DNA from: Deltaproteobacteria bacterium | Lineage (GTDB): Bacteria; Bdellovibrionota_B; Oligoflexia; Oligoflexales; Bog-1112 | DNA length: 44,735 nt | Reading direction: 5' to 3' | Assembly: GCA_947466225.1 (NCBI GenBank) | Contig: CANIBL010000018.1 | Coordinates: 1-44,735, forward strand | Part shown: positions 1 to 12,392 of the stretch, in pieces | How positions within the stretch are numbered: the first letter of the stretch is position 1 | Layout: each line of letters starts with the position of its first letter | The notes under the pieces: generated by a model | Seen by the model: only the letters and a program-made list of their open reading frames with translations | What the model was told of the DNA's origin: nothing | The model's database searches: none | Translations under genes and position numbers: made by a program

Positions 1-160
1 AGCAGATCGGAGGGACCCACCGGGTCACAAATCGCAGACCTAGAAACTTCGGTCCATGACGTGAGCTTGATCTGCGATTTTGAGAGGTGGGGGGATCCGA
101 GCGTCGCGCCGGCCTTGGCTTTATCTCCGATTTCTCTTATAATCCTATCTCTTCCAGTAT
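1..160. other. Intergenic stretch without a recognisable gene
   Basis: No convincing coding region is seen here. A perfect 10-bp inverted repeat (AAATCGCAGA at 29-38, TCTGCGATTT at 71-80) spans a 32-nt spacer. A TTGGCT (115-120), 17-bp spacer, TATAAT (138-143) arrangement looks like a sigma-70 promoter on the plus strand, but it points toward the end of rpsG and has no obvious gene to serve. fusA, which usually follows rpsG, is not here. Confidence 0.35.
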
Positions 161-172
161 CGGCAAGGAGGT

Positions 173-197
173 GTGGAAACTGCGCAGCTGGTTCCAC
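173..197 (-). repeat. Small palindromic element, family 2, copy 1
   Basis: The hairpin has arms GTGGAA/TTCCAC and a loop containing CTGCGCAGCTGG. The same loop and arm pattern recurs at 15269-15307 and 17679-17729, in each case just beyond the 3' end of a gene and in the same orientation relative to that gene. Here it lies about 25 nt beyond the U-tract of the rpsG terminator. Only three copies are visible, so the family consensus is tentative. Confidence 0.6.
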
Positions 198-210
198 AAA
201 AACAAAAAAT

Positions 211-252
211 CCCACCAAAAAAAGAAAAAAAAAGGAGGAGTAAAACTCCCCC
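211..252 (-). terminator. Intrinsic terminator after rpsG
   Basis: On the minus strand the rpsG stop codon is followed by a G/C-rich hairpin. Its plus-strand arms are 234-241 and 245-252, with a 3-nt loop and one G-U wobble in the RNA. Nine T residues follow directly, then a second T-run. This is a textbook Rho-independent terminator. It closes the rplK-to-rpsG gene block, which means fusA and tuf are not part of the same transcript. Confidence 0.85.
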
Positions 253-274
253 TTCCATTCGCTTTTGGCGAAAC

Positions 275-781
<507 letters not shown>

Positions 782-791
782 TTAGATTCGA

Positions 792-1166
792 TTATTTCTT
801 CGGTTTCTTAGCGCCGTACTTACTACGGGACTTCTTACGGTTGTTTACCCCTTGGGTATCCAATGAACCGCGCACGATATGGTAGCGAACCCCCGGTAAG
901 TCTTTTACTTTTCCACCGCGAACCAACACCACACTGTGTTCTTGCAAGTTATGGCCTTCTCCACCGATGTAAGAGGTCACTTCGGTGCCGTTGGTCAAGC
1001 GTACCCGCGCTACTTTTCGCAACGCAGAGTTCGGCTTCTTTGGTGTCGTTGTATAAACCCGTACACAAACCCCACGCTTTTGGGGGCATTGTTGTAGGGC
1101 AGGTCCTTTAGACTTGGACTTTTGTTTTTTGCGCCCTTTTCGAATCATCTGATTAATTGTCGGCAT
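792..1166 (-). CDS. rpsL: 30S ribosomal protein S12
   Basis: S12 (124 aa) sits at the decoding centre of the 30S subunit. The start [12 protein letters not shown], the [17 protein letters not shown] segment and the [13 protein letters not shown] loop are all present. The lysines mutated in streptomycin-resistant strains (in TPKKPNS and GGKVKD) and the adjacent proline are in the wild-type state, so a streptomycin-sensitive S12 is expected from sequence alone. The lysine-rich tail [14 protein letters not shown] is typical. It lies 115 nt downstream of rpoC on the same strand, so rpoBC and the str genes appear joined in one block. Confidence 0.97.
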   Translation of the reverse strand: MPTINQMIRKGRKKQKSKSKGPALQQCPQKRGVCVRVYTTTPKKPNSALRKVARVRLTNGTEVTSYIGGEGHNLQEHSVVLVRGGKVKDLPGVRYHIVRGSLDTQGVNNRKKSRSKYGAKKPKK

Positions 1167-1281
1167 CGTCTCGCTTTCCTATTTACGCGGTATCCCAACT
1201 TATCAAGTGGAAACACCCTACTTATCAAACTCTCCCCGGAGATGCAACGGCAACCTCACGGTAAAAAAGTACCCCGATCGC

Positions 1282-4200
1282 TTATCCCATGGCCTCTTCA
1301 GCCATTTCATCATAGTGACTGCCATCGGCATCATCATCTAACAGCCCATTATCAATCCCATTTCCCACAGCCTCTTGGGCTGTAAGGTGTCGGTACGCCA
1401 TGCTACCCGTACCTGCTGGAATCAATCGACCCATGATTACGTTCTCTTTCAAGCCGCGTAACTGATCGATTTTACTCTCAATACTTGCCTGGGTGAGTAC
1501 TTTCGTCGTTTCTTGGAAAGAAGCGGCGGAAATAAAGCTCTCTGTAGACAGAGAAGCCTTGGTAATCCCCAACAAGAGCGGTTCCCAGGTGGCGATGCGA
1601 AGGCCTTCAGCCTCCGCACGTGCGTTGACAGCATCCAGCTCCAATTTGGCCACAGTTTCCCCTGGCATAAAGGAGGTTTCCCCGGAATCGATCACATGTA
1701 CCCGACGCAGCATCTGGCGCAAAATCACCTCAATGTGCTTGTCGTTGATCCGCACCCCTTGGAGTCGATACACATTTTGTACCTCATTCACCAAGAAGTC
1801 AGCCAATGCCACAGGGCCCAATACAGAGAGAATTTCATGTGGGTTGGGTTGACCATCCACCAAGGACTCTCCCTTACGCAAGAAGTCGCCTTCGTTCACC
1901 AAGAAGTGCTTGCCCTTCGGAATCAGATACTCCGACTTGCCACCTTCTGCATCGGTGATGATGATCTTACGCTTGCCTTTGGTATCATCCCCAAAGGATA
2001 CGGTTCCCTTACGATCTGCCATAATGGACACATCTTTTGGAATCCGTGCTTCAAAGAGCTCCGCTACACGAGGAAGACCCCCGGTAATATCTTTGGTCTT
2101 CGTGGCTTCACGTGGAATCTTGGCCAAGATGTCTCCCATGGCCACTTCCGCGTTTTCATCCACGTTGATGATACAACCGATTGGCAATGTGTAGGCGTGA
2201 CGCCCCCCAGCCAACTTAATCAACTGACCTGCTTCATCTACGATTTCCAAGGCAGGCTTCAACGCCTCCCCTTTGTATTCGGAGACAGTTTTGCGCGTCA
2301 GGAAGGTGACATCATCCACCTTCTCTTCGAGGGTCTTACCTTCTCGCAAATCAGAGTAACGGATGCGACCTGAAACCTCAGCCACGATTGGAATCGCAAA
2401 CGGATCCCAGTCACCCAATGCATCCCCAGCTGCAATTTCGGCTCCATCCAAAACAGCTACGGTTGCCCCGTATACCACTGGATATACGTCGCGTACTTGA
2501 CCTTCTGTGCCGATGATTTGGATCTCTCCGTTTCGAGAGAGCACCACTTGTCGGCCTTGCTTATTCACCACCACTTTCATGTTGATGAACTTCACTTTAC
2601 CGGTAAAGCGACTTTCCAATATGCTGGTCTCTACCTTGTGGGTTGCAGTACCCCCAAAGTGGAAGGTACGCATGGTAAGCTGAGTACCAGGTTCCCCGAT
2701 AGACTGTGCCGCAATAACCCCAACGGCCTCACCCATATCCACGCGATTGCCAGAAGAAAGATCACGTCCATAACAAGTAGCGCACATCCCGCGCTGAGCT
2801 TGGCATAGAAGGAGAGAACGAATCTCGATTTCTTCGATACCAGCCTCTTCCAACCGACGGCAATCTGCCTCTTTCAAGAGCGCATTTACCTTAACCAAGA
2901 CTTCACCCGTCACCGGATGCTTCACATCTTGACCGGCAACCGTACGGCCCAATACACGCTCTGCAAGAGAAACGCGGATCTCAGAACCATCTCGAATCGG
3001 GGTAATCTTCACACCACCCTCAACACCGCAATCATCCTCGTAGATGATGGCATCTTGGGCAACGTCAACCAACCGTCGTGTCAAGTATCCAGAACTTGCC
3101 GTCTTCAACGCAGTATCCGCAAGACCTTTACGCGCCCCGTGGGTAGAGGTGAAGTACTGAAGTACGGTCAACCCTTCTCGGAAGTTTGCGGTAATCGGTG
3201 TCTCGATAATTTCCCCGGATGGGCGGGACATCAATCCCCGCATACCAGCTAGCTGACGAATCTGCTGAGCAGAACCCCTCGCTCCGGAGTCAGCCATCAT
3301 GAAAATGCTGTTGTTACTACGTACCCGGCGCTTTTGCCCGTTGTGATCGACAACATCCATTTCCGCAATGTTGTTAAACATACATTCAGCAATACGCTCA
3401 GTCACATTGGCCCAAATGTCCACGACCTTGTTGTAACGCTCGCCTTCTGTCAAAAGACCTTCGGAATATTGTTCCTTGATGCGTTTGACTTCTTCTTCTG
3501 CTTGGGCCAACAACTCTTTCTTCTCAGCTGGAATAACCATATCTCCGATGGAGATGGAAAGACCGGCTTGGGTCGAATAGGTGTATCCAAGGGTACGAAT
3601 GGCATCTGCCATCAATACGGTTTTCTTGGGCCCACAAGTACGGAAACACTCTTCGACCAAGTCTGCCAAAGCTTTCTTGCTCATCAGCTTGTTGAAGAAT
3701 TCGTAGGGAATTTCTTCCGGAATAATTTCGGAGAACAACGCACGACCCACGGTGGTCTTCATCATCTGATTGCGGATCCCGGCTACTTCAACCGGTGTAT
3801 GCAAACTGATATCGCCGTGGTCATAGGCGCAACGCACTTCCTCCAAGCTGGAGAACTTACGACCCGCGCCAGGAGCGGTGATGTCTTCCCGTGTAAGGTA
3901 GTAAATCCCCAACACGATATCCTGAGACGGTACGATGACCGGAGCACCGGAAGCCGGACTCAAAATGTTGTTCGTCGACATCATCAAAACGCGTGCTTCC
4001 ATTTGCGCTTCGATTGAAAGCGGCAAGTGGACTGCCATCTGGTCACCGTCAAAGTCTGCGTTGAAAGCAAAGCAAACCAACGGGTGCAGACGAATCGCTT
4101 TTCCTTCGATCAAGACCGGCTCAAAAGCTTGGATCCCCAATCGGTGAAGGGTCGGCGCCCGGTTCAAGAGAATCGGGTGTTCTTTCGTTACTTCTTCGAG

Positions 4201-5463
4201 CACGTCCCAGACCTCTGGATGCTCTTTCTCAACCAATTTCTTGGCACTCTTAATGGTAGAGACGATCCCATGCTCTTCCAACTTGGCATACAAGAAGGGC
4301 TTGAATAGCTCGATGGCCATCTTCTTCGGCAAGCCGCACTGGTGCAGCTTCAAGTCCGGTCCTACCACGATCACAGAACGACCGGAGTAATCGACCCGCT
4401 TACCCAACAAGTTTTGACGGAATCTACCTTGCTTACCCTTCAAGAAATCAGAAAGAGAACGCAACGGACGCTTGTTAGGTCCAGTAAAGACCTTCCCGCG
4501 ACGACCGTTGTCAAAGAGGGCATCCACAGCCTCTTGCAACATGCGTTTTTCGTTACGCACGATAATATCGGGGGCATTGAGTTCCATCAAACGGATCAAC
4601 CGGTTGTTACGGTTAATGACACGTCGATACAAATCGTTCAAGTCAGAGGTTGCAAAGCGGCCCCCGTCGAGTGGCACCAAGGGGCGCAAATCCGGTGGCT
4701 GCACGGGAATTACCGTAAGCATCATCCACTCAGGTTTTGCACATGGGTTACCATGACGATCTTTGGTCTTGAATGCTTCCACAACCTTCAAGCGCTTTTG
4801 CAATTTTTTGCGTTGCGCCTCAGATGTCGTATCAGATAATCCACGGCGCAGATCTTCTTCCAAATCGTCGATGCGAAGCTTTTGCAAGAGTTCCAAAATC
4901 GCTTCAGCTCCAGCACCGACACGGAAGGCACCGTTACCAAACTTGGCCAAATACTCTTCGTACTCATCTTCTCCGATCACCGAGCCAAGGGTCAACCGGG
5001 TGGTATCCTCATCCCCTGGATCCAAGACGATATACGATTCGCTGTACAATACCCGTTCGATATCCTTCAACGCGATATCAAGGATGGTACCGATCCGAGA
5101 AGGCAAGGACTTCAAGAACCAAATGTGTGCCACTGGCGTCGCCAAGTTGATGTGGCCCAATCGCTCTCGTCGCACTTTGGAGTGGATTACTTCCACGCCG
5201 CACTTGTCGCACACGATTCCTCGGTGCTTCATGCGCTTATACTTCCCGCAGATACATTCAAAGTCACGCACCGGTCCGAAGATTTTCGCACAGAAAAGAC
5301 CATCTCGTTCCGGTTTAAAGGTACGATAGTTGATGGTTTCTGGCTTCTTCACTTCTCCATAGGACCAGCTGCGGATCTTTTCGGGAGAGGCCAGAGAAAT
5401 TCGGATCGCACTAAAATCCAAGGGATCTTTAGGTTTATCGAAGAAGTTGAGTAAGTCTTTCAA
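1282..5463 (-). CDS. rpoC: DNA-directed RNA polymerase subunit beta'
   Basis: This is the catalytic beta' subunit of RNA polymerase (1393 aa). Visible landmarks are the N-terminal zinc finger ([20 protein letters not shown]), the [12 protein letters not shown] loop whose three aspartates hold the catalytic Mg2+, the bridge-helix/trigger-loop region ([19 protein letters not shown]) and the second zinc site ([15 protein letters not shown]). Length is normal for a proteobacterial-type beta'. The start codon is TTG at 5463, preceded by a good GGGAGA ribosome-binding site, and the MKDLLNFF start agrees with relatives. It lies 69 nt after rpoB and 115 nt before rpsL on the same strand. Confidence 0.98.
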   Translation of the reverse strand: MKDLLNFFDKPKDPLDFSAIRISLASPEKIRSWSYGEVKKPETINYRTFKPERDGLFCAKIFGPVRDFECICGKYKRMKHRGIVCDKCGVEVIHSKVRRERLGHINLATPVAHIWFLKSLPSRIGTILDIALKDIERVLYSESYIVLDPGDEDTTRLTLGSVIGEDEYEEYLAKFGNGAFRVGAGAEAILELLQKLRIDDLEEDLRRGLSDTTSEAQRKKLQKRLKVVEAFKTKDRHGNPCAKPEWMMLTVIPVQPPDLRPLVPLDGGRFATSDLNDLYRRVINRNNRLIRLMELNAPDIIVRNEKRMLQEAVDALFDNGRRGKVFTGPNKRPLRSLSDFLKGKQGRFRQNLLGKRVDYSGRSVIVVGPDLKLHQCGLPKKMAIELFKPFLYAKLEEHGIVSTIKSAKKLVEKEHPEVWDVLEEVTKEHPILLNRAPTLHRLGIQAFEPVLIEGKAIRLHPLVCFAFNADFDGDQMAVHLPLSIEAQMEARVLMMSTNNILSPASGAPVIVPSQDIVLGIYYLTREDITAPGAGRKFSSLEEVRCAYDHGDISLHTPVEVAGIRNQMMKTTVGRALFSEIIPEEIPYEFFNKLMSKKALADLVEECFRTCGPKKTVLMADAIRTLGYTYSTQAGLSISIGDMVIPAEKKELLAQAEEEVKRIKEQYSEGLLTEGERYNKVVDIWANVTERIAECMFNNIAEMDVVDHNGQKRRVRSNNSIFMMADSGARGSAQQIRQLAGMRGLMSRPSGEIIETPITANFREGLTVLQYFTSTHGARKGLADTALKTASSGYLTRRLVDVAQDAIIYEDDCGVEGGVKITPIRDGSEIRVSLAERVLGRTVAGQDVKHPVTGEVLVKVNALLKEADCRRLEEAGIEEIEIRSLLLCQAQRGMCATCYGRDLSSGNRVDMGEAVGVIAAQSIGEPGTQLTMRTFHFGGTATHKVETSILESRFTGKVKFINMKVVVNKQGRQVVLSRNGEIQIIGTEGQVRDVYPVVYGATVAVLDGAEIAAGDALGDWDPFAIPIVAEVSGRIRYSDLREGKTLEEKVDDVTFLTRKTVSEYKGEALKPALEIVDEAGQLIKLAGGRHAYTLPIGCIINVDENAEVAMGDILAKIPREATKTKDITGGLPRVAELFEARIPKDVSIMADRKGTVSFGDDTKGKRKIIITDAEGGKSEYLIPKGKHFLVNEGDFLRKGESLVDGQPNPHEILSVLGPVALADFLVNEVQNVYRLQGVRINDKHIEVILRQMLRRVHVIDSGETSFMPGETVAKLELDAVNARAEAEGLRIATWEPLLLGITKASLSTESFISAASFQETTKVLTQASIESKIDQLRGLKENVIMGRLIPAGTGSMAYRHLTAQEAVGNGIDNGLLDDDADGSHYDEMAEEAMG

Positions 5464-5532
5464 AGTTTATCTCCCTAACAGCTTTGCATTCGTTGGTACT
5501 TTCTGATGAGACACAAGACACAAAGGCTATTA

Positions 5533-8500
5533 TCAACCCTGTTCTGCGTGAAACTCTTCCCCATCTTCTTTCAGCAAGTTTACGTCCAGCGCCAAACTCT
5601 GCAATTCTTTCACCAACACATTAAAGCTCTCTGGAAGTCCCGGTGAGGCCAAATTGGTCCCCTTCACAATGGACTCATACATACGCGTACGACCGGACAC
5701 ATCATCGGATTTCACCGTGAGCATCTCTTGTAGCGTATATGCGGCACCGTATGCTTCCATGGCCCACACTTCCATCTCTCCCAATCTTTGTCCCCCGAAC
5801 TGCGCCTTTCCACCGAGAGGCTGTTGGGTAACCAACGAATATGGACCGATGGAACGAGCATGGATCTTCTCGTCAACCAAGTGATGCAACTTCAACATGT
5901 ACATCACACCCACGGTGACGCGATTGTGGAACTGCTCGCCAGTCAATCCGTCGAACAATACGGTTTGACCATCGATATCCATACCGGAAATGCGCAGAGC
6001 ATCTTCGATCTCTTTTTCGGTAACCCCATCGAATACAGGGTTAGCAAAGTGAACACCTTCTTTGTACTTACCGATAAAGACTTTGAGCTCATCATCGCTA
6101 CAGGTGGTTACAAAGTCTTTTACGATCTTGCGCACATCGTCAGTATCCCAAATCTCCAAGCACATCTTTTCGAGGGCTTTTCGATCGTAGGCTTCATCCA
6201 TGACTCGGTTTAGTGCCATTCCGATGTTTTTTGCTGCCCATCCCAAGTGAGTTTCAAGAATCTGACCCACGTTCATACGAGAGGGAACCCCTAGTGGGTT
6301 CAACACCAAGTCCACCGGAATTCCGTCTGCGGTAAAGGGCATATCTTGCTCAGGTAGAATCCGAGAGATAACCCCTTTGTTCCCGTGACGACCGGCCATT
6401 TTATCCCCAACGCGCAGCTTTCTCTTGATGGCAACATAGACTTTTACCATCTTCACTACGCCTGGAGGTAGCTCATCACCCTTTTTCAATTTCTTCAGTT
6501 GCGTATCGGTGATGGCCTTAATCTGTGCCACTTTCTCTTTGAGGTTGTGCAACGCCTTGCCCAACATGGCATTCTTATCTGCATCTGCAAGGGAAATGGT
6601 GTACCAACAATTGTAGTCCACTTCCATCAAGAGGGCCTCTGTCAAGACAGCACCTTTCTTAATGACAACCTTGTTGTCCTTGTCTTTCACTTCCTTCGCT
6701 ACAATCTGCTTATCGGAAATGCTCAAAATCTTACGAACGGCAGAGTGCTTGAGAATCGAAATTCGGTCGCGCTCATCCTTGCGCAAGCTCGTCGCTTCTT
6801 GCTCTTCGATCTGCATGGTACGAGAGTCTTTCTCCGTACCTTCTCGTGCAAATACTTTACAACCAATTACGGTTCCCACTACACCGGGTGGCACACGCAA
6901 GGAGGTATCCCGTACATCCCCGGCCTTTTCCCCAAAAATAGCTCGTAGCAGTTTCTCTTCCGGCGTCAGCTGGGTTTCGCCCTTGGGGGTGATCTTTCCG
7001 ACCAAAATATCCCCGGGTGCTACCTCCGCCCCAATGCGGATGATGCCCGCGTCGTCCAAGTTGAGAAGCGCTTCCTCTCCTACATTGGGAATGTCCGCTG
7101 TAATCTCTTCCTGTCCCAACTTCGTATCGCGAGAGATACATTCGAACTCCTGAATATGAACGGATGTGTAAAGGTCTTCTTTTACCACTCGCTCCGAAAT
7201 CAGAATGGAGTCCTCAAAGTTGTATCCATTCCACGGCATGAACGCCACGGTCACGTTTTGACCCAAGGCAAGCTCACCCAACTCGGTTGCGAAGCCATCT
7301 GCAATCACATCCCCAACCCGTACCTTCTCACCCACTTTTACGATAGGCTTTTGGTTGATACAGGTGTCGAGGTTGGAGCGACGGTATTTCTTCAACCCAT
7401 AGATATCGACGTCGGCTCCGACTTCGGTAACAGAGTCTTCTTTTCCATCTTTTTGCTCAATCTTCACCACGATCCGCTCGGCATCCACTGACACTACGGT
7501 TCCGTTGTGTTCCGCAATAACAGAGGCACCAGAGTCACGGGCAACGATGGCTTCCATCCCGGTACCAATAAGCGGTGCCTGGGATTTAATGAGCGGCACA
7601 GCTTGCCGCATCATGTTGGATCCCATCAAGGCTCGGTTGGCATCATCGTTTTGCAAGAACGGAATCAAGTTGGCAGCTACCGACACCAGCTGGGTCGTGG
7701 CCACATCCATCAAATCCGCTTCTTCGCCGCGAACGATTTCTGGCTCTCCGTGACGACGAGCGTTGATGTAATCACTATCCGTGAATACAGCACCAGCCTG
7801 GGCAATCACGTGATCTTTATGCTCTTCAGAGGCAGAGTAGTAGCGGATGGCATCTTTCTGCGCCGTGCCTTTTGCTTCTTCGCGTAGATCACGGTACGGG
7901 GTTTCGATAAACCCGTAGGCGTTAACCTTTGCGTAAGAGGCAAGAGAAGAGATCAACCCGATGTTCGGACCTTCCGGTGTTTCCACCGGACAAATACGCC
8001 CATAGTGAGTGGGATGCACGTCCCGTACTTCGAATCCCGCACGATCCCGGCTCAAACCACCGGGTCCAAGGGCGGAAAGACGTCGCTTATGGGTAATCTC
8101 AGAGAGCGGGTTGGTTTGATCCATAAACTGGCTCAACTGGGAGCTTCCGAAGAACTCCTTCACCACCGCTGCTGCTGGTTTGTTATTGATAAAATCATGG
8201 GGCAATAGCGTATCGACATCTTGCAATTGCAAGCGCTCGCGAATGGCACGCTCAATGCGCAACAAGCCTACACGATACTGGTTCTCCAGAAGCTCGCCCA
8301 CAGCTCGCACCCGACGGTTGCCCAAGTGATCGATATCGTCGATATCACCTTGACCGTTTTTGAGCTTCAAGAGATAGGCAACCGTGCGCAAAATATCTTC
8401 TTGGGTCAAGGTAACTTGTTCCAAGGAGAAATTGACGCCCAATCGCTCGTTCATCTTCAATCGACCGACAACGCTAAGGTCGTAGCGCTCGGCATTGAAG

Positions 8501-9684
8501 AACAAATTATTAAAGAGTAATTCTGCTGGCTCTAAAGATGGCGGGTCCCCAGGACGCAACCGCTTATAGATCTCAATGATTGCCTCTTCTCGCGTGTCGA
8601 TTTTATCGGCGAGAAGGGTATTGCGGAAGGAGTCATCAACGTTCACGCCATCGATAAGCAGCACGTCGAATTGCTTCACGCCTGCTTTTAGCAACTCCGC
8701 AATATGGGCTTCGGTCAACTCGGTATTGGCTTCCACTACCAAGTTGCCTTTGGCATCCACGACATTGGCTACGGTAATTTTACCGAGCAGGGCGTCGATT
8801 TCGATGGGCTGAGAAGTAATCCCAGCTGCTTCGATTTGGCGAATAGCCCCCACGGAAACCCGTCGGTTCTTCTTCGCGTATACTTTACCGGTTTTTGGAT
8901 CGGTAATGTCAAAGCTGGCACGTTGGCCGCGCAACAGTTCCAAGTTCAAGGTGACAAGAAACTTCTTGCCCTTCACCTGAATCTCTTCTCGGTTGTAAAA
9001 ATAGGCCAAAAGCTGCTCGCTGGTATAGCCGAGGCCTTTTAGCAACACCGTCACCGGCATTTTACGACGACGGTCGATACGCACAAATAGGATGTCTTTG
9101 GCATCGAACTCGAAGTCAAGCCAGCTACCACGGTACGGAATAATCCGTGCCGTATAGAGAACCTTTCCCCCGGCTGTCTTGCCTTTGTCATGATCAAAAA
9201 ACACCCCAGCGGACCGATGCAACTGGGACACCACCACACGCTCTGTACCGTTGATGATGAAAGTCCCGTTATCAGTCATGAGCGGAATCTCACCGAAGTA
9301 GACTTCCTGCTCTTTCACATCACGGATGCTGCGCGTATTGCGCTCTTTGTCCACGTCCCACACCACAAGACGAATGGTAACCTTAAGGGGAGCCGCGTAG
9401 CTCATTCCTCTTTGGCGGCACTCATTCACCGAGTATTTGGGTTGCTCAAACGTATAGCCCACATACTCAATGGAGGCTGTCTCAGAAAAGTCCTTAATGG
9501 GAAATACCGAGGAGAAAACGCCTTGCAAACCGATTTTCTTTCGTTGATCGGACGCCACATCTTTTTGTAAAAACTGTTCGTAACTGGTTCTTTGAACTTC
9601 AATCAAATAAGGATGGTTGATTGCAGGCTTAATCTTCTGGTAACTTTTCCTGAGACGTGTAAACGAAGCGTCTAACGACGTCAT
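5533..9684 (-). CDS. rpoB: DNA-directed RNA polymerase subunit beta
   Basis: This is the beta subunit of RNA polymerase (1383 aa). Recognisable parts are the [15 protein letters not shown] lobe, the rifampicin pocket ([15 protein letters not shown] followed by [14 protein letters not shown], with the usual D, H and S positions wild type), the [12 protein letters not shown] active-site lysine region, and the C-terminal clamp [18 protein letters not shown]. The frame stays open 62 codons upstream to 9870. ATG at 9684 is chosen because it has a GGAG site six nt upstream, family homology begins soon after it, and the upstream stretch is a structured leader. '[11 protein letters not shown]' has an Ala where most bacteria have Pro. 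Confidence 0.97.
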   Translation of the reverse strand: MTSLDASFTRLRKSYQKIKPAINHPYLIEVQRTSYEQFLQKDVASDQRKKIGLQGVFSSVFPIKDFSETASIEYVGYTFEQPKYSVNECRQRGMSYAAPLKVTIRLVVWDVDKERNTRSIRDVKEQEVYFGEIPLMTDNGTFIINGTERVVVSQLHRSAGVFFDHDKGKTAGGKVLYTARIIPYRGSWLDFEFDAKDILFVRIDRRRKMPVTVLLKGLGYTSEQLLAYFYNREEIQVKGKKFLVTLNLELLRGQRASFDITDPKTGKVYAKKNRRVSVGAIRQIEAAGITSQPIEIDALLGKITVANVVDAKGNLVVEANTELTEAHIAELLKAGVKQFDVLLIDGVNVDDSFRNTLLADKIDTREEAIIEIYKRLRPGDPPSLEPAELLFNNLFFNAERYDLSVVGRLKMNERLGVNFSLEQVTLTQEDILRTVAYLLKLKNGQGDIDDIDHLGNRRVRAVGELLENQYRVGLLRIERAIRERLQLQDVDTLLPHDFINNKPAAAVVKEFFGSSQLSQFMDQTNPLSEITHKRRLSALGPGGLSRDRAGFEVRDVHPTHYGRICPVETPEGPNIGLISSLASYAKVNAYGFIETPYRDLREEAKGTAQKDAIRYYSASEEHKDHVIAQAGAVFTDSDYINARRHGEPEIVRGEEADLMDVATTQLVSVAANLIPFLQNDDANRALMGSNMMRQAVPLIKSQAPLIGTGMEAIVARDSGASVIAEHNGTVVSVDAERIVVKIEQKDGKEDSVTEVGADVDIYGLKKYRRSNLDTCINQKPIVKVGEKVRVGDVIADGFATELGELALGQNVTVAFMPWNGYNFEDSILISERVVKEDLYTSVHIQEFECISRDTKLGQEEITADIPNVGEEALLNLDDAGIIRIGAEVAPGDILVGKITPKGETQLTPEEKLLRAIFGEKAGDVRDTSLRVPPGVVGTVIGCKVFAREGTEKDSRTMQIEEQEATSLRKDERDRISILKHSAVRKILSISDKQIVAKEVKDKDNKVVIKKGAVLTEALLMEVDYNCWYTISLADADKNAMLGKALHNLKEKVAQIKAITDTQLKKLKKGDELPPGVVKMVKVYVAIKRKLRVGDKMAGRHGNKGVISRILPEQDMPFTADGIPVDLVLNPLGVPSRMNVGQILETHLGWAAKNIGMALNRVMDEAYDRKALEKMCLEIWDTDDVRKIVKDFVTTCSDDELKVFIGKYKEGVHFANPVFDGVTEKEIEDALRISGMDIDGQTVLFDGLTGEQFHNRVTVGVMYMLKLHHLVDEKIHARSIGPYSLVTQQPLGGKAQFGGQRLGEMEVWAMEAYGAAYTLQEMLTVKSDDVSGRTRMYESIVKGTNLASPGLPESFNVLVKELQSLALDVNLLKEDGEEFHAEQG

Positions 9685-9796
9685 ACTGCACTCCAATGAT
9701 GTGGATCCCAAAATAGACAACTTTACGCCATGCAGAGGTGATCCCGAGCCACTTACCACCTTGCACCAAGGGAAAAGTTTCACGCCAGTAAGAGCA

Positions 9797-9853
9797 AAGC
9801 AGGGCCTGTGTGTCGCAGTTTCCCTTTCGGGACCTGACTCACGCGCCCTGCTT
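9797..9853 (-). promoter_or_regulatory. Structured RNA leader between rplL and rpoB
   Basis: The 294-nt gap between rplL and rpoB contains a perfect 9-bp stem (plus-strand arms 9797-9805 and 9845-9853). It encloses a short inner hairpin, UCCC-GAAA-GGGA on the minus-strand RNA (9821-9832), closed by a GNRA tetraloop. In E. coli the same gap holds a partial terminator and an RNase III site that set the ratio of L7/L12 to polymerase. A similar processing or attenuation role is inferred from position only. No U-tract follows the outer stem, so simple termination is unlikely. Confidence 0.5.
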
Positions 9854-9978
9854 GCAGAATTTTGATTCAAGTTGTATCACAAGTGTCCGAACAACCGACC
9901 CAGAAGTACCGTAAAATTGAAAGGGATTTACCATAATAGTATATCTTCTGGGGCGGTCTGCAAAGAAAAAGGACGGGG

Positions 9979-10353
9979 TTATTTAACCTCGACTTTAGCT
10001 CCGGCTTTTTCCAAGATGTCTTTCATCTTGGCGGCATCTTCTTTAGAAACGCCTTCTTTTACGCTTTTTGGCGCGCCTTCTACCAAGTCCTTGGCTTCTT
10101 TCAAGCCAAGGCCGGTCAATGCACGTACTTCTTTAATTACATTGATCTTTTTGTCGCCAGCTTCTTTGAGGATGACGTTGAACTCAGTTTGCTCTTCAGC
10201 AGCGGCAGCAGGTGCAGCAGCAGCGGCAACAGCAACCGGCGCAGATGCGCTCACACCAAACTTGTCTTCCAACTCTTTTACCAATTCGGCGGCTTCAAGA
10301 AGGGTTAGGTTTTCCAAAAACTGAATTACTTGCTCTTTAGATACTGTAGACAT
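9979..10353 (-). CDS. rplL: 50S ribosomal protein L7/L12
   Basis: This is the stalk protein L7/L12 (124 aa), present in several copies on the 50S stalk, where it recruits translation GTPases. The N-terminal dimerisation helix ([26 protein letters not shown]), the alanine-rich hinge (residues about 38-55) and the C-terminal factor-binding domain ([31 protein letters not shown]) are all intact. A strong AGGAGGA-type ribosome-binding site precedes the ATG, in keeping with the high copy number of this protein. It lies 54 nt after rplJ and upstream of rpoB. Confidence 0.97.
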   Translation of the reverse strand: MSTVSKEQVIQFLENLTLLEAAELVKELEDKFGVSASAPVAVAAAAAPAAAAEEQTEFNVILKEAGDKKINVIKEVRALTGLGLKEAKDLVEGAPKSVKEGVSKEDAAKMKDILEKAGAKVEVK

Positions 10354-10407
10354 GAAGTCCTCCTACAAAATTTGTATGTGTAAAAAACCTGTTACGAACG
10401 CCCCGAC

Positions 10408-10938
10408 TTATTGGGACTTCGTTTCCTTTATTGCATGAATAACCCGAACGAGATTCGCACTGATGCCATTAAGGGCATAGAGCAAGCCGCGATGGGGAGC
10501 AACCAACGTACCGACGATTCTGCCCAACAAGACTTCCTTGCTTGGGAGCTCGGAAATCGCCTGAAGTTGCGCGACAGAAACAAGCGCACCTTCCATCAAA
10601 CCTACCGTCACCTTCAAGTTTGCATGACTTTTCGCAAACTCGAGCAGTGTCTTTGTTCCGGCTGCCGGATCCCCATAGAGGTAGGTTACCCCGATTGGAC
10701 CTGACAACTCCCCGGCTAATGCTTGCGCAGACGGGGCATATTGGGAAATCGCCTTTTGTACGGCGCGGTTTTTTAGCACACGAAATTCACTGTTTACTTT
10801 GCGCAGTTCGCGACGAAGTTCAGCCATTTCTTCAGAAGTCGTCCCTCGGTATTCCGCTACAATAGCAGCAGGTGCTCCGTTGAACTTTTCTGCTAGGTTT
10901 TTCCCTAGCAGCTCTTTCATTTTGCGATCTTTAGCCAT
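10408..10938 (-). CDS. rplJ: 50S ribosomal protein L10
   Basis: L10 (176 aa) anchors the L7/L12 dimers to 23S rRNA. The N-terminal rRNA-binding part (AIVAEYRGTTSEEMAELRRELR, VLKNRAVQKAI) and the C-terminal helix that carries L12 (GTLVAPHRGLLYALNGISANLVRVI) are evident. The frame extends seven codons further upstream to 10959. ATG 10938 is preferred because AGAGG lies six nt upstream and MAKDRKMKELL fits family starts. The 39-nt gap after rplA leaves little room for the long autoregulatory L10 leader known from E. coli. Confidence 0.95.
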   Translation of the reverse strand: MAKDRKMKELLGKNLAEKFNGAPAAIVAEYRGTTSEEMAELRRELRKVNSEFRVLKNRAVQKAISQYAPSAQALAGELSGPIGVTYLYGDPAAGTKTLLEFAKSHANLKVTVGLMEGALVSVAQLQAISELPSKEVLLGRIVGTLVAPHRGLLYALNGISANLVRVIHAIKETKSQ

Positions 10939-10977
10939 AAGAGCCTCTTTCTGTGGCACACAAGCGGTGTTGTAGTT

Positions 10978-11670
10978 TTAGCGATACGGAACTGGATCTA
11001 CCGCGACACCTGGCCCCATGGTAGGCGACAAGGAAATCTTCTTGAGGTAGGTCCCTTTAGCAGAGCCCGGCTTTGCCTTTACCAAGGCGTCGAGAACCGC
11101 TTCTGTGTTGGCGACCAACGCTTCTGCGCTCATATTCAATCGCCCGACAGAGGTATGCACGATACCCGCTTTGTCTACTTTGAACTCGCTACGGCCCGCT
11201 TTCAACTGCTCGATCGCAGGTACCACATCGAAGGTCACGGTGCCCAACTTTGGGTTCGGCATCAGACCGCGAGGACCCAGGACACGACCGAGCTTTCCGA
11301 CCACAGCCATCATATCTGGTGTCGCGATCACTTGGTCGAAGTCTAACCAACCGGCAGAGATTTTCTCAGCCAAATCGTCAGCCCCTACATAGTCCACGCC
11401 GGCGGCTTGTGCATCCATGGCTTTTTGCCCTTTGGCAAATACCACGATCCGCACAGCCTTGCCCTTACCGTGAGGCAGTGGAGTCGCGCCGCGGATGTTT
11501 TGATCCGCTTGGCGAGGGTCCACGCCCAAATTCACAGATAAGTCCAAGCTGCCGACAAACTTGCTGTATGAAGTATCGAGCACCAACGCGACGGCTTCTG
11601 CCATGGGATATAGTTTCCCTAGCTCTACCTTCGCAGCTGATTTGCTGTACTTCTTTCCTCTTTTTGCCAT
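10978..11670 (-). CDS. rplA: 50S ribosomal protein L1
   Basis: L1 (230 aa) forms the mobile L1 stalk at the E site and is often a translational repressor of its own operon. The family signature runs through VDPRQADQNIRGATPLPHGKGK and GPRGLMPNPKLGTV. The ATG at 11670 has GGGG five nt upstream; a GTG immediately before it (11673) would add one residue. It follows rplK by 70 nt on the same strand in the usual L11 operon order. Confidence 0.97.
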   Translation of the reverse strand: MAKRGKKYSKSAAKVELGKLYPMAEAVALVLDTSYSKFVGSLDLSVNLGVDPRQADQNIRGATPLPHGKGKAVRIVVFAKGQKAMDAQAAGVDYVGADDLAEKISAGWLDFDQVIATPDMMAVVGKLGRVLGPRGLMPNPKLGTVTFDVVPAIEQLKAGRSEFKVDKAGIVHTSVGRLNMSAEALVANTEAVLDALVKAKPGSAKGTYLKKISLSPTMGPGVAVDPVPYR

Positions 11671-11740
11671 CACATCCCCTATGTAGTGCGAACGAGCGCG
11701 CTCAATGGCACGCTCTCCTACGGTTTACTTACTACTTAAA

Positions 11741-12166
11741 TTAGCCTTCGATGGTGAAGCCCATGCTTCGCGCTGAACCCGCGATGATCTTACACGCAGC
11801 TTCTTCATCATAAGCATTCAAATCTGCCATTTTCGTCTTCGCGATTTCGAGAATCTGAGCGGCAGTGAGTGAACCAGCCGACGTTTTCCCCGTGGTCGGA
11901 GACCCTTTTTCTACCTTGGCGGCCTTTTTCAACAAGTCAGAAGCCGGAGGGCTCTTCGTGATGAATGAGAAGGATTTATCCGCGTACACCGTGATAACAG
12001 TAGGTAGAATCCACCCGATCTGTTTTTGGGTACGGGCGTTAAATTCCTTACAAAACGCCATGATATTGACTTGTCGCTGCCCCAACGCTGGACCTACTGG
12101 CGGCGCAGGGTTGGCCTTCCCAGCCGGAATTTGCAGCTTGATGTAACCAGTTACCTTCTTGGCCAA
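11741..12166 (-). CDS. rplK: 50S ribosomal protein L11
   Basis: L11 (141 aa) forms the GTPase-associated centre with 23S rRNA and binds the L10-L12 stalk base. The N-terminal [21 protein letters not shown] and the C-terminal rRNA-binding helix with [12 protein letters not shown] are intact. The start is read as TTG at 12166: GGAG lies six nt upstream and this gives exactly the usual family length. The frame continues to an ATG at 12250, but the extra 28 residues look nothing like L11 and overlap the probable promoter region. secE and nusG normally precede rplK; here a divergent ATPase gene does. Confidence 0.95.
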   Translation of the reverse strand: MAKKVTGYIKLQIPAGKANPAPPVGPALGQRQVNIMAFCKEFNARTQKQIGWILPTVITVYADKSFSFITKSPPASDLLKKAAKVEKGSPTTGKTSAGSLTAAQILEIAKTKMADLNAYDEEAACKIIAGSARSMGFTIEG

Positions 12167-12239
12167 AATACGCTCCTTTGAGATCGGGGATACAGTCTGG
12201 CTGTGTTCTTTGTGTAAATGAAAGAAAGCAAGAAAACTG

Positions 12240-12268
12240 TCTTTATGCACTTTTCAAGGAAAAGTCAA
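12240..12268 (-). promoter_or_regulatory. Probable sigma-70 promoter of the rplK operon
   Basis: On the minus strand TTGACT (12263-12268) is a near-perfect -35 box. The -10 element is less clear: TAAAGA (12240-12245) at 17 bp spacing, or CATAAA (12242-12247) at 15 bp. Either would start transcription about 65-70 nt upstream of the TTG start of rplK. The absence of any same-strand gene upstream supports a promoter here. Confidence 0.55.
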
Positions 12269-12392
12269 CAGTTTTATTACTTCCATGGGAAAATATGAGA
12301 GGCGGTTTGGATATTTGGCGGATCGACTTCATCCATAGCGATCGAATAAGAGAAAAGGAGTCCGACATCCCCGTATGTTGCTTTCTTACCAC

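Noticed and set aside
9685..9870. 62-residue N-terminal extension of RpoB
   Set aside because: No homology to RpoB, lies in a structured leader, and a good ribosome site precedes ATG 9684.
12167..12250. 28-residue N-terminal extension of L11 from the ATG at 12250
   Set aside because: L11 homologues start at the TTG position; the extension overlaps the likely promoter.
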